This document shows, piece after piece, positions 8,854-17,623 of a stretch of 64,000 nucleotides of DNA. The notes below the pieces were generated by a model that saw nothing but the letters and a program-made list of their open reading frames with translations, was not told where the DNA came from and searched no databases. Source of the stretch: a bacterium (lineage in GTDB: Bacteria; Auribacterota; UBA3054); contig JAFYXV010000007.1 in NCBI GenBank assembly GCA_017557885.1, positions 62,001 to 126,000 of the forward strand. The letters run 5' to 3'. Every line of letters starts with the position of its first letter. Within the stretch, counting starts at the first letter, position 1. The position numbers were made by a program, and so were the translations under genes.

Positions 8854-11286
8854 ATGGACAAAAAGAAAACACAGTTTTTGAAAAAAGAAGACGTTCCCAT
8901 TCCCAATCTTCTGCCCATGATACCGGTCAGGGACCTTGTGACCTGCCCTTATCTGGTCAGCCCCATTCTGGTGGGCCGCCAGGCTTCCATCCGGTCTTTG
9001 GAAATGGCGCAGGAAAAGGACAAGATAATTTTCATCTGCACCCAGCGCCGCGAGCAGACCGAGGAGCCCAGGCAGAAGGATCTCTACCCCATCGGCACGG
9101 TGGCCAGGATATTGCAGATCCTGCGCCAGGACGACACTGTCAGCATCCTGGTGGAGGGCATCGAGTGCGGAAGAATGGTGAAATTGGTCAACCGCCCCTT
9201 CAACCAGGCTCTCATTGAAAAGCACGAGCCCGCGGCGGACATGCTGGGCACGGAAAGCCTCGGCTACCGCCGGGCGGCTTTCCAGCTGTTCTCAGATTAC
9301 GTTTCCAAGAACCCCCGGCTTTCCGACGAGCTGGTGCGCACACTGTCGGAAGAGAACGACAGCAAGAAATTCTTTTACCTGGTCATCGGCAATCTCCTCA
9401 TAAGGAACGAGGAGAAGATGAAGCTTCTGGAATGCGATTCCATGAAAGCGGGCTACAAGCTTCTCTGCGAGATCCTCTCCCGGGAGATAGAGCTCCTTAA
9501 CGTTGAGCACAAGATCCTTGGAGAAGTCAGGCACCGCATCGACGAGCAGCAGAAATCCTATTTCCTGAACGAACAGATCAGGGCCATCGAGAAGGAGCTC
9601 GGCAAGAAAGCCTACAGCGAGGCTGATGATTACGCTTCCCTTTTTGCGAAGACAAAGCTTCCCGGGAACGTCAGGGAGGCGGCGGAAAAAGAACTGCAGA
9701 AGCTCGACCACATGGCTCCCTTCAGCCCGGAATCCACCGTGGTGAGAAATTATCTGGACTGGATCTTCGACATTCCCTGGGGCCAATACACCGAGGACAA
9801 GAAGGACATCAAGGAAGCCAGGGCCGTTTTGGACCGCTCCCATCACGGGCTCAAGGAGCCCAAGGAGCGCGTCATGGAATTTCTGGCTGTCAAGATCCTG
9901 AAGGAGCGCGAAAAGAGCAGGGAAGCGAGCGACGACAGCACGGTCCTTTGCTTGACAGGACCTCCGGGGGTTGGCAAGACCACTTTGGCCAAATCAGTGG
10001 CGGAAGCCCTGGGCAGGAGATTCGTCAGGATCTCTTTGGGCGGCGTCTCCGACGAGGCCGAGATCAGGGGACACCGCAGGACCTACATAGGCTCCATGCC
10101 CGGGCGCATCGTCCAGGCGCTTAAGAAAGCCGGCACCATGAACCCTGTGATATTGCTTGACGAAATAGACAAGATGACCATGAGCTACCACGGCGATCCC
10201 ACCGCGGCGCTTCTGGAAGTCCTGGACCCCGAGCAGAACAAGGCTTTCAACGACCATTTCCTGGAAGTGGATCTCGATCTTTCCAGGATCATCTTCATCT
10301 GCACCGCCAACGTGGAGGACGCCATCCATCCCACCCTGAGGGACAGGATGGAAAAGATCGCCCTCACCAGCTATACGGAACTTGAGAAACTGGCCATCGC
10401 CAGGGGCTATCTGCTGGAAAAGCAAAGGAAGGCCAACGGCCTGAACTCCCTTCCGGAGATCAGCGACGCCGCCATTCTGCGCGTCATCCGCGACTACACC
10501 TGCGAGTCCGGCGTGCGTCAGCTGGAGAGGCTTCTGGCCAGCGTCATGCGCAAGCTTGCCCTGGAGGCCATATCCGGAGGCGAGCCCAGAACGAAACTGG
10601 AGGAGTCGGACATCCGCAAATTTTTAGGCACTCCCAAGGAGTTTCCGGATCTGGAGCTGCCCAAGCCTGTTCCCGGCGTGGCCGTGGGCCTGGCCTGGAC
10701 GGAAGTGGGCGGCGCCATTCTGAAGATCGAAGCGCTTACGGTGAAGGGCAAAGGCGAGCTGATCCTTACCGGCCAGCTGGGGGACGTTATGCAGGAATCC
10801 GCCCGGGCGGCCCTCACCTACGTTAAGAAGAAACTTTCCGCGGAATCCAAGGACGAGAAATTCTTCGTTCAGCACGATATCCACATCCATGTTCCCGAAG
10901 GCGCCATCCCCAAGGACGGTCCCTCCGCCGGCATAACTCTGGCCTGCGCTTTGTATTCCGTTATCACCGGAATTCCTCTCAAGGAAAAGCTGGCGATGAC
11001 CGGCGAGATCACGTTGGCTGGCGCGGTCCTGCCCATCGGCGGCGTGAAGGAGAAACTGCTGGCGGCCCACAGGGCCGGCGTCCGGGAGATCATCATGCCC
11101 GGACGTTCGGAAGCGGAGCTTGACGACGTTCCGCCGGAAGTCCTCGCCGACCTTAAGATAAACAAAGTGGAAAGCATGGACGAAGTTATCGCCATAGCCT
11201 TTCCCGCCGGCCCCAAGGGCAAGATCGCCAAGGCGGGAAGAATTAGCAAGGACACAAAGAAAACTTCCAAAGCGGGTAAAAAATGA
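8854..11286 (+). CDS. lon: ATP-dependent protease La (Lon)
   Basis: This 810-residue Lon protease has the N-terminal substrate-recognition domain (PMIPVRDLV near residue 23), a central AAA+ module with Walker A GPPGVGKTT and Walker B ILLDEIDKM, and a C-terminal protease domain with catalytic Ser in PKDGPSAGIT and Lys in GGVKEKLLAAHRAG. It degrades misfolded and regulatory proteins in the cytoplasm. The start follows clpX by four bases with no close Shine-Dalgarno sequence, so it probably depends on coupling. The tail after residue 785 is lysine- and serine-rich, not part of the conserved fold, and overlaps uppS by four bases. Confidence 0.96.
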   Translation: MDKKKTQFLKKEDVPIPNLLPMIPVRDLVTCPYLVSPILVGRQASIRSLEMAQEKDKIIFICTQRREQTEEPRQKDLYPIGTVARILQILRQDDTVSILVEGIECGRMVKLVNRPFNQALIEKHEPAADMLGTESLGYRRAAFQLFSDYVSKNPRLSDELVRTLSEENDSKKFFYLVIGNLLIRNEEKMKLLECDSMKAGYKLLCEILSREIELLNVEHKILGEVRHRIDEQQKSYFLNEQIRAIEKELGKKAYSEADDYASLFAKTKLPGNVREAAEKELQKLDHMAPFSPESTVVRNYLDWIFDIPWGQYTEDKKDIKEARAVLDRSHHGLKEPKERVMEFLAVKILKEREKSREASDDSTVLCLTGPPGVGKTTLAKSVAEALGRRFVRISLGGVSDEAEIRGHRRTYIGSMPGRIVQALKKAGTMNPVILLDEIDKMTMSYHGDPTAALLEVLDPEQNKAFNDHFLEVDLDLSRIIFICTANVEDAIHPTLRDRMEKIALTSYTELEKLAIARGYLLEKQRKANGLNSLPEISDAAILRVIRDYTCESGVRQLERLLASVMRKLALEAISGGEPRTKLEESDIRKFLGTPKEFPDLELPKPVPGVAVGLAWTEVGGAILKIEALTVKGKGELILTGQLGDVMQESARAALTYVKKKLSAESKDEKFFVQHDIHIHVPEGAIPKDGPSAGITLACALYSVITGIPLKEKLAMTGEITLAGAVLPIGGVKEKLLAAHRAGVREIIMPGRSEAELDDVPPEVLADLKINKVESMDEVIAIAFPAGPKGKIAKAGRISKDTKKTSKAGKK

Positions 11287-12017
11287 CCGTAGAAGATCTG
11301 GACAAAACTAGGATCCCCAAGCATCTGGCGATCATCATGGACGGCAACGGACGCTGGGCCAAGGCCCATTCGCTGCCAACGAGGCTCAAAGGGCACGAAG
11401 CGGGCGCCGAAGCGGTGCGCAGGGCCCTAAAAGCCTGCGACCTCATGGGCGTGCGCTATCTGACTCTGTACACTTTCTCCACGGAAAACTGGAAGCGTCC
11501 CAAAGCGGAGGTGGAGGGCTTGATGGCGCTCTTAAGCCGCTTTTTGGACGCCAACGTGGAGGAGCTCAGGGAAAAGGGGATCAGGCTCAGGATCATGGGG
11601 GAGAGGAAGCCCCTTCCGGAAGCGCTTCTGGAAAAACTTGACAAGGCCTGCGAATACACGCTGCCCGGGAAAAAGCTTGATCTCATTTTGGCTTTGAACT
11701 ACGGCTCCAGGCTGGAAATAGTGAAGGCCGCCGCCAAGATCGCCCGCAGCTCCGCCGCCGGAGAGCTTGATCCTGAAAGTCTGGACGAGGAGACTTTCAG
11801 CCGCTTCCTTTATCTGCCCGACGTTCCCGATCCGGAACTGATGATCAGGACCGGCGGCGAGATGAGGCTTTCCAATTTCCTTTTGTGGCAGCTTTCCTAC
11901 AGCGAGCTTTACGTCACGCCTAAATTTTGGCCCGATCTTGAAACAGAAGACATAATCGCGGCGGTTGCCGCTTACCAGAAACGCGACCGGCGTTTTGGAG
12001 AGGTTTCCTTATGCTGA
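11283..12017 (+). CDS. uppS: Undecaprenyl diphosphate synthase (cis-prenyltransferase)
   Basis: This 244-residue cis-isoprenyl diphosphate synthase makes the C55 lipid carrier for peptidoglycan and LPS precursors. The family start IPKHLAIIMDGNGRWAK carries the catalytic Asp, followed by the STENW-type motif FSTENWKRP and the C-terminal DPELMIRTGGEMRLSNFLLWQ signature. The ATG overlaps the lon stop (ATGA) and the end overlaps cdsA by seven bases, so uppS and cdsA form a tight envelope-lipid module embedded behind the protease genes. The MEP kinase IspE, which supplies its substrates, is 7 kb upstream. Confidence 0.95.
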   Translation: MTVEDLDKTRIPKHLAIIMDGNGRWAKAHSLPTRLKGHEAGAEAVRRALKACDLMGVRYLTLYTFSTENWKRPKAEVEGLMALLSRFLDANVEELREKGIRLRIMGERKPLPEALLEKLDKACEYTLPGKKLDLILALNYGSRLEIVKAAAKIARSSAAGELDPESLDEETFSRFLYLPDVPDPELMIRTGGEMRLSNFLLWQLSYSELYVTPKFWPDLETEDIIAAVAAYQKRDRRFGEVSLC

Positions 12018-12925
12018 AATATCGTTTGCCCAGCGCCCTTTTGCTCATAGCGATTTTTTCCCTGGCCATCTGGGGGATCTACAAGCCCTATCTTTTCTGG
12101 CTTCTGCCCGTGCTGGCGCTGCTTTGCGTCCTTTTGGCGACACGCGAGATGTTCGCTATTTTAGTGGAAAGCGAGCCATACAAAAAGTGGGGCTTTTTCT
12201 CCGCCTTCTTTTTGACGGCGTCAGCTTATATCTTCTTCCGCTATCCTTCCTCTCAAAGGGCCAGGGTGGTCCTTATTTTCGCCCTGATATTTGTTTCCAT
12301 TGGCACTTTCCTTCTGCCTTTAATGGTAAACAGGATCAAAGGCGCCCTGGATTCGGTCGCCGCGACTTTTCTGACTTTGCTTTACGTGCCTGTGAGCTTC
12401 TCGTTCCTTTTGGGCGTGGCGCTCATAGGTTTCAAATGCACGAATCTGGACGGCCGCTTTTTCCTGCCTTATTTCGTCTTCATCGTTAAGGGAGCTGACA
12501 TCGGCGCCTACTGCGTGGGGACGCTTTTCGCCAAGTCTCCTCTCGGGAACCATAAGTTCGTTCCGGACATAAGCCCCAAAAAGAGCATCGAGGGAGTCTT
12601 CGGCGGCCTCTTGCTATCCCTTGCGGTGGGCGTTCTGGGCGCGCTTTATCTGCCCGGCGTTTCCGAGGCCATGACAAGGTTGGGAGGCAACATAATGAGC
12701 AACGCGAATCTCGGCAGGATCGTCGGCGCGGTGGTGCTGTCGCTGATATTGAGCTTGCTGGGTATCGTGGGGGACCTGGTGGAATCGGTCTGGAAACGCG
12801 ATTCCGGCATCAAGGATTCCGGAAGTTACATTCCCGGAATGGGCGGCGTATTGGACGTGGTGGACAGCCTTCTTCTGACGGCTCCCATCATGTACGCTTT
12901 GATATTGACAATCAGCCGTTTTTAA
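12011..12925 (+). CDS. cdsA: Phosphatidate cytidylyltransferase
   Basis: This integral membrane protein of 304 residues has about eight hydrophobic segments. It makes CDP-diacylglycerol from phosphatidate and CTP, the branch point of phospholipid synthesis. The C-terminal signature is present as WKRDSGIKDSGSYIPGMGG followed closely by LDVVDS (about residues 258-288), matching the CDP-diglyceride synthetase pattern. It overlaps uppS at its start, as in many bacteria where uppS-cdsA are paired, and hldD follows after 25 bases with its own strong AAGGAG. Confidence 0.93.
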   Translation: MLKYRLPSALLLIAIFSLAIWGIYKPYLFWLLPVLALLCVLLATREMFAILVESEPYKKWGFFSAFFLTASAYIFFRYPSSQRARVVLIFALIFVSIGTFLLPLMVNRIKGALDSVAATFLTLLYVPVSFSFLLGVALIGFKCTNLDGRFFLPYFVFIVKGADIGAYCVGTLFAKSPLGNHKFVPDISPKKSIEGVFGGLLLSLAVGVLGALYLPGVSEAMTRLGGNIMSNANLGRIVGAVVLSLILSLLGIVGDLVESVWKRDSGIKDSGSYIPGMGGVLDVVDSLLLTAPIMYALILTISRF

Positions 12926-12950
12926 AAGCCAAACATAAAGGAGAAAGATA

Positions 12951-13919
12951 ATGTTAGTTTTGACAGGCGGAGCGGGCTTCATAGGAAGCTGTCTTCTTTC
13001 CAGACTGAACGAGGAGGGCCGCGACGACATCATCGTGGTGGACAATCTTGCCAGCACGGAAAAGTGGAAGAACCTTGTGGGAAAGCGCTACAACATGTAT
13101 CTGCAAAAGCAGGAATTCCTGACGCTTTTTTGCCAGGGCAAGCTTGACAAGGACATAGACGCCATCATCCATCTTGGCGCCTGCAGCAGCACCACGGAAA
13201 AGAACGCCGATTATCTGATGGCCAACAACCTGAACTACACCAAGGCTCTGGCGGCCTGGTGCCTGAAGAACGGCAAGAAGATGTGGTACGCCAGCAGCGC
13301 CGCCACCTACGGAGACGGCTCCCTTGGCTACAGCGACGACGACGCCCTGACGCCGAAGCTCAGGCCGCTCAACATGTACGGCTACTCCAAGCAGCTTTTC
13401 GACGAATGGCTTATTAAAAACAAATGCCAGAACAAGCTGACGGGCTTCCGCTTCTTCAACGTTTTCGGCCCCAACGAATACCACAAGGAGAGCATGCGCT
13501 CCATGATCCTGAAGGCTTTCCCCAAAGCCAGGGATGAAAAGAAGATCTCCCTTTTCGCCTCAGACCGCCAGGACTATGCCGACGGCGAGCAGAAGAGGGA
13601 TTTCGTTTACGTCAAAGACGTGGTGGAAGTCATCATGTATTTCTACAAGAATCCCAATGTCGGCGGGATCTACAACATCGGCACGGGGAAAGCCCAAAGC
13701 TGGAACGAAGTGGCCCGCGCGATGTTCAAGGCCCTCAACGTGCAGGGCGAGATAGAGTACGTCGAGATGCCCGAGATACTGAAGGGCAAGTATCAGTATT
13801 TCACCGAGGCGGACCTGACAAAATTAAGGAAGGCCGGCTGCAAGCATCAGTTCATGACGCTTGAAGAGTCCGTGGGCGACTACGTCAAGAATTATCTACT
13901 AAAGGAAGCGTATCTGTGA
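12951..13919 (+). CDS. hldD: ADP-L-glycero-D-manno-heptose-6-epimerase
   Basis: This 322-residue short-chain (extended SDR) epimerase converts ADP-D-glycero- to ADP-L-glycero-D-manno-heptose for the LPS inner core. The NAD(P)-binding GGAGFIG lies near residue 6, the catalytic Tyr-Lys pair is in YGYSK (near residue 144), and the family segments FFNVFGPNEYHK and QKRDFVYVKDV are intact. An AAAGGAG precedes the ATG. It indicates a Gram-negative outer membrane with heptose-containing LPS. The next gene starts with a GTG overlapping its stop. Confidence 0.92.
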   Translation: MLVLTGGAGFIGSCLLSRLNEEGRDDIIVVDNLASTEKWKNLVGKRYNMYLQKQEFLTLFCQGKLDKDIDAIIHLGACSSTTEKNADYLMANNLNYTKALAAWCLKNGKKMWYASSAATYGDGSLGYSDDDALTPKLRPLNMYGYSKQLFDEWLIKNKCQNKLTGFRFFNVFGPNEYHKESMRSMILKAFPKARDEKKISLFASDRQDYADGEQKRDFVYVKDVVEVIMYFYKNPNVGGIYNIGTGKAQSWNEVARAMFKALNVQGEIEYVEMPEILKGKYQYFTEADLTKLRKAGCKHQFMTLEESVGDYVKNYLLKEAYL

Positions 13920-14767
13920 GATTGTTTTTCTTCATAACTTTTTTCCTCTTTGCCGGAACTTTGTCTCTTTACGCGGAAGACTCCACGTCTTCGGAAGGAG
14001 CGGTCAGCAACAGGATCCTTGACGTGGCCAAGGAACTGGAAGCTTTCAAAAAAACCGAGAAAACTGAGAAAAAAGAAAAACACGTCAACCCTGAAAACTA
14101 CGATTACATCGGGGAAGGCGCGATGTACTGGGGCGACTGGGACGGCTCCATCACGGGGCGCGTCATCGACAAATACAAAGTTCCCGTTCCTTTCGCGAAA
14201 GTCAAAGTCCACTCCAAGGACCTGGAGACTCACGCGGACAAGGACGGATATTTCCAGATCGACGGGCTGCAGGTGGGAGGCCATTATTCCCTCATAATCA
14301 GCGCCCGGGGCATGGATCCCGGCGTGGCCCGCTGGATCCCCATCCCTGTGATGAAGGTCGCCAAGATTGGCGATTTCAGCATTGAGGCGGAAAAGGTCTG
14401 GACCAACTTCTGGGTGGTGACCACCAACACCATCGTTACGACGGAGCTGGACGCCCTCAGCAACTCCTTTGAAAAAGTCACCACGCTTTGCCTGAGCAAC
14501 TATTACGACGTGGTGGAAGGGGAGACGAACGTTTACGACTACACCGAGTGGTATTTCCGTTTCCATTTGAATTACCTTGAGCGGCGCGTTCTGGAAGCCC
14601 TCGGGATAACCAATGTTCCCTTGGCCAGAAAAGAACTCATGAGGCGGAACATCGGCTTCAGCTCCAACGGGCGTCCGTTGGACGAGATGGAAGAAGAAAC
14701 CAAGAAGGCCGAAGAGGAGGAGAAGAGCGATCCTCCTTCCGAAAAAGAGGCGGTAAAGGAAGATTAG
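13916..14767 (+). CDS. Secreted protein with carboxypeptidase-regulatory-like domain
   Basis: This 283-residue exported protein starts with GTG, overlapping the hldD stop. A signal peptide covers residues 1-20 (RLFFFITFFLFAG). A lysine- and glutamate-rich linker follows, then a CarboxypepD_reg-like beta-sandwich at about residues 78-130 (GSITGRVIDKYKVPVPFAKV, then DKDGYFQIDGLQVG), a fold common in periplasmic or outer-membrane proteins of this group. The C-terminal quarter is highly charged (repeated EE/KK) and probably disordered. It sits directly before a sensor kinase, so it could be a ligand or partner of the sensor, but this is only positional evidence. Confidence 0.65.
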   Translation: MRLFFFITFFLFAGTLSLYAEDSTSSEGAVSNRILDVAKELEAFKKTEKTEKKEKHVNPENYDYIGEGAMYWGDWDGSITGRVIDKYKVPVPFAKVKVHSKDLETHADKDGYFQIDGLQVGGHYSLIISARGMDPGVARWIPIPVMKVAKIGDFSIEAEKVWTNFWVVTTNTIVTTELDALSNSFEKVTTLCLSNYYDVVEGETNVYDYTEWYFRFHLNYLERRVLEALGITNVPLARKELMRRNIGFSSNGRPLDEMEEETKKAEEEEKSDPPSEKEAVKED

Positions 14768-14779
14768 TTTTTAAGGAAT

Positions 14780-16273
14780 ATGAGCAGCAAGCGGACATTC
14801 AGACGGTTCCCCGTCCTTTCCTCGCTCCTTCTGGCGGTCTTCATCGTGGCTTTCGCCGCGGCTTATTCTTACCGCGACCACGCGCTCTTCACCGAGTACG
14901 CCAGGGTCACCGTCATAAGGGAAGGCAACACGCTTTTGAGCGGTTTGCACAGCTGGATCAACCGGGGAAGAATAAGAAGCGTGAACCTGGTGGGTCTTAC
15001 CAACGCCACCATGTACGTCTGCCGCAATTCCTCCGCCCGCATCTACTCTTTCGTGATGCCCAACATGGAGATCTTCGACGCAGGTCCCAAGGAGCTTCCG
15101 CTGCGCTATCTTGAGGAACTGAAGGACAAGAGTTTTCCCACCAACGGATTCAAGGCCTTCCACTTTACGAGCAAGGACAAGCGTTTCGTGCTTTTCTGCA
15201 CTCCGGTCTTCCCGCTTTCCCAGAGAAGGGGACCCAACGGCACGCTCCTTTCCAACGCGGAGAACACCTCCGAAGAGGAGGAAAGGCAGAATGAGCTTTT
15301 GAGCCGCCGCCGGGGCGATATCAGGCATTTCTGCCGCATCATGACCGGCCGCTCCTGCCATCTCGAGCTGCTGCGCATGACCAGCGACGACCTGCCCTTC
15401 GTCATCATCGGCATTCCCACGGAGACCTATTCCGCCTTCGTGAACCCCAGGAGAGTGCACGGCCTCATCTTCCTCTCGGTCTTTGCGGTGGCCACCTTCC
15501 TTCTGATCTTCTTCGTCAGCTTCGCCAGGGAAAAGAGGAGCGTGGAGCATTCCCTGGAGATAGCGGAGCAGGAGAATGAAAAACTTCAGAACGAAAAGAT
15601 CTTCAACGACCGCTTGGTGACCATCGGCCGGGCGGCGGCGGCCATCGCCCACGATCTGAGAAATCCCCTGAGCTCCATCAGGGGCTTCATAGAGCTTTTC
15701 AAAAAGCACGCCGACGAAACCGGCGACGAAGTTTACGCCAAGCACACTACGGTGATGCTTCGGGAAATAGACCGCCTCAACAACCGCATCACCGGGATAC
15801 TGAATTTCGCCAAGCCGGACACGCTTAATCTCCAGCGCTGCCAGATAAAGGATTTTCTCGACCAATTGGCGGCTATGGAGGACACGGACGCCCGCTCGAG
15901 GGGCATAGACCTCATCGTCGACCTTGGGAGCGATCTGCCCGATGTCATGCTGGACGAGGCCGTGTTTATGCGCGCCGCCCTGAACCTCTGCGTCAACGCC
16001 TACGACGCCATGCCCTACGGAGGAGAATTGAGGATCCGCTGCCGCCGCAGCGGCGACATGCTTTCCATCGCTTTCCAGGATTCGGGATCCGGCATAGATC
16101 CGGCGATAATGGACCATATCTTCGATCCTTTCATCACCTCTAAGGCCGAGGGATCGGGATTGGGATTGGCCAGCGTGGAAAAGGCTGTCACTGAGCACAA
16201 GGGAACCATTTCCGCCCGCAACGCCGCGGGCGGGGGAGCCATATTCGAGATACTTTTGCCAGGAGTTGTATAA
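14780..16273 (+). CDS. Membrane sensor histidine kinase (NtrB-like)
   Basis: This 497-residue kinase has a membrane helix at about residues 12-28, an unrecognised extracytoplasmic sensor of about 195 residues, and a second helix at about 228-248. A short coiled coil (ENEKLQNEK) follows. The phosphoacceptor His is H291 in AIAHDLRNPLSSIRGF (HisKA), and the HATPase region has an N-box near LNLCVNAYDAM, then DSGSGID and GSGLGLA. It should autophosphorylate and pass phosphate to the sigma54-type regulator encoded ten bases downstream. AAGGA precedes the ATG. The sensor region does not resemble PAS or HAMP; its input is unknown. Confidence 0.9.
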   Translation: MSSKRTFRRFPVLSSLLLAVFIVAFAAAYSYRDHALFTEYARVTVIREGNTLLSGLHSWINRGRIRSVNLVGLTNATMYVCRNSSARIYSFVMPNMEIFDAGPKELPLRYLEELKDKSFPTNGFKAFHFTSKDKRFVLFCTPVFPLSQRRGPNGTLLSNAENTSEEEERQNELLSRRRGDIRHFCRIMTGRSCHLELLRMTSDDLPFVIIGIPTETYSAFVNPRRVHGLIFLSVFAVATFLLIFFVSFAREKRSVEHSLEIAEQENEKLQNEKIFNDRLVTIGRAAAAIAHDLRNPLSSIRGFIELFKKHADETGDEVYAKHTTVMLREIDRLNNRITGILNFAKPDTLNLQRCQIKDFLDQLAAMEDTDARSRGIDLIVDLGSDLPDVMLDEAVFMRAALNLCVNAYDAMPYGGELRIRCRRSGDMLSIAFQDSGSGIDPAIMDHIFDPFITSKAEGSGLGLASVEKAVTEHKGTISARNAAGGGAIFEILLPGVV

Positions 16274-16282
16274 AAATAAAAA

Positions 16283-17623
16283 ATGATAAAGACCAAGGAG
16301 ATCTGGATATTGGTGGCGGACGATGACCGCGCCCACCGCGACATGCTCCGGGCCAACCTGGAGCACGCCGGCTATTCCGTTATGGAAGTGACAAACGGAA
16401 AGGAGGCTGTGCGCTGCGTTAAGACGCAGCACCCCGATCTTGTCCTGATGGACATGCGCATGCCGGAAATGGACGGGCTTACCGCGGTCAGGGAAATTAG
16501 ATCTTTTGATCAGAAAGTTCCCATCCTCATAATGACCGCCTTCGGCACTATCGAGAACGCGGTGCAGACAGTGAAAGCCGGGGCTTACGATTATATTCTT
16601 AAGCCGCTGGATATGGGCGAACTTGAGAAGGCCATCAAGAGCGGACTGGACCAGCAGGGGAAAAGCGAGAACGCCGGCGAAAAGGAATCTTCCAGGGAAA
16701 GTTTCGTGGCGGAAAGCGCGGTCATGAAGGACCTTTTTTCCCTGGCTGAGAAAGTGGCCGCCAGCGAGGCTTCGGTCCTTATTACCGGCGAGAGCGGCAC
16801 TGGCAAGGAAGTGCTTGCCAATTTTATTCAGTCCCGCAGCGCCCGCAGCCAGAAGCCCTTTGTAAAAGTCAACTGCGCGGCTCTTCATGACCAGCTTTTG
16901 GAATCCGAACTTTTCGGCCATGAGAAGGGCGCTTTCACAGGAGCCGTGGCCCAAAGGAAGGGCCGCTTCGAGCTGGCGGACGGCGGCACGATCTTCCTGG
17001 ACGAGATAGGGGACATGGCCCTGGAGACCCAGGCGAAAATATTGCGCGCCCTGCAGCAGAAGACTTTCGAGCGTTTGGGCGGCACCCAGACCATACAATC
17101 CGACTGCCGCGTGATCTCGGCCACCAACAAGGATCTCAAGGAGGCCATAAAGGAGGGCAGGTTCAGGGAGGATCTTTTCTATCGTCTGAGCGTCGTTCCC
17201 ATGCACATCCCGCCTTTGAGGGAACGCAAGGAAGACATCCCGCCGCTGGCCGATTTCTTCATGCGCAGGCATTCCGAAAAGAACCGAAAAAACATGGCCC
17301 GGATCACCCCGGAGGCTCTCAGCGCCCTTATTTCCTACGACTGGCCGGGCAACGTCAGGGAGCTTTCCAACGTTATCGAGCGCGCCGTGATCCTTTCCCT
17401 GGGAGACGACCTGACCGTTGAATCGCTGCCCGCGGCCATGAGAAAAGCGGAGGCTCCGGAAGCGGAGCTGACAGTTCTGGAGCAGGCTGAGAAGAACCTT
17501 ATTATCGCGACCTTGAAAAAATACGGCGGCAACCGCGGACTGGCGGCGGAAGAGCTGGGAATGTCGCGCCGCACGCTGTATAATAAACTTCATCGCTACA
17601 ACATAAGCGAGGATATGATATGA
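16283..17623 (+). CDS. Sigma54-dependent response regulator (NtrC family)
   Basis: This 446-residue regulator has a receiver domain at 1-120 with phosphoacceptor D57 (LMDMRMPEMDG) and the acidic pocket DDD near residue 14. The AAA+ sigma54-interaction domain spans about 145-375 with Walker A GESGTGKE (169-176), the sigma54-contacting GAFTGA (216-221), and Walker B FLDEIGD. A Fis-type helix-turn-helix lies at the C-terminus (about 415-438, AAEELGMSRRTLYNKL). It should open sigma54 promoters when phosphorylated by the adjacent kinase. Targets are not identifiable here, and I saw no convincing -24/-12 site in the window. The next gene overlaps the stop by four bases. Confidence 0.94.
   Translation: MIKTKEIWILVADDDRAHRDMLRANLEHAGYSVMEVTNGKEAVRCVKTQHPDLVLMDMRMPEMDGLTAVREIRSFDQKVPILIMTAFGTIENAVQTVKAGAYDYILKPLDMGELEKAIKSGLDQQGKSENAGEKESSRESFVAESAVMKDLFSLAEKVAASEASVLITGESGTGKEVLANFIQSRSARSQKPFVKVNCAALHDQLLESELFGHEKGAFTGAVAQRKGRFELADGGTIFLDEIGDMALETQAKILRALQQKTFERLGGTQTIQSDCRVISATNKDLKEAIKEGRFREDLFYRLSVVPMHIPPLRERKEDIPPLADFFMRRHSEKNRKNMARITPEALSALISYDWPGNVRELSNVIERAVILSLGDDLTVESLPAAMRKAEAPEAELTVLEQAEKNLIIATLKKYGGNRGLAAEELGMSRRTLYNKLHRYNISEDMI

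Noticed and set aside
14771-17593. A 940-codon open frame on the minus strand
   Set aside because: It is antisense to the kinase and regulator genes, has no signal or known motif, and arises from the strong C/G-ending codon bias of the plus strand.
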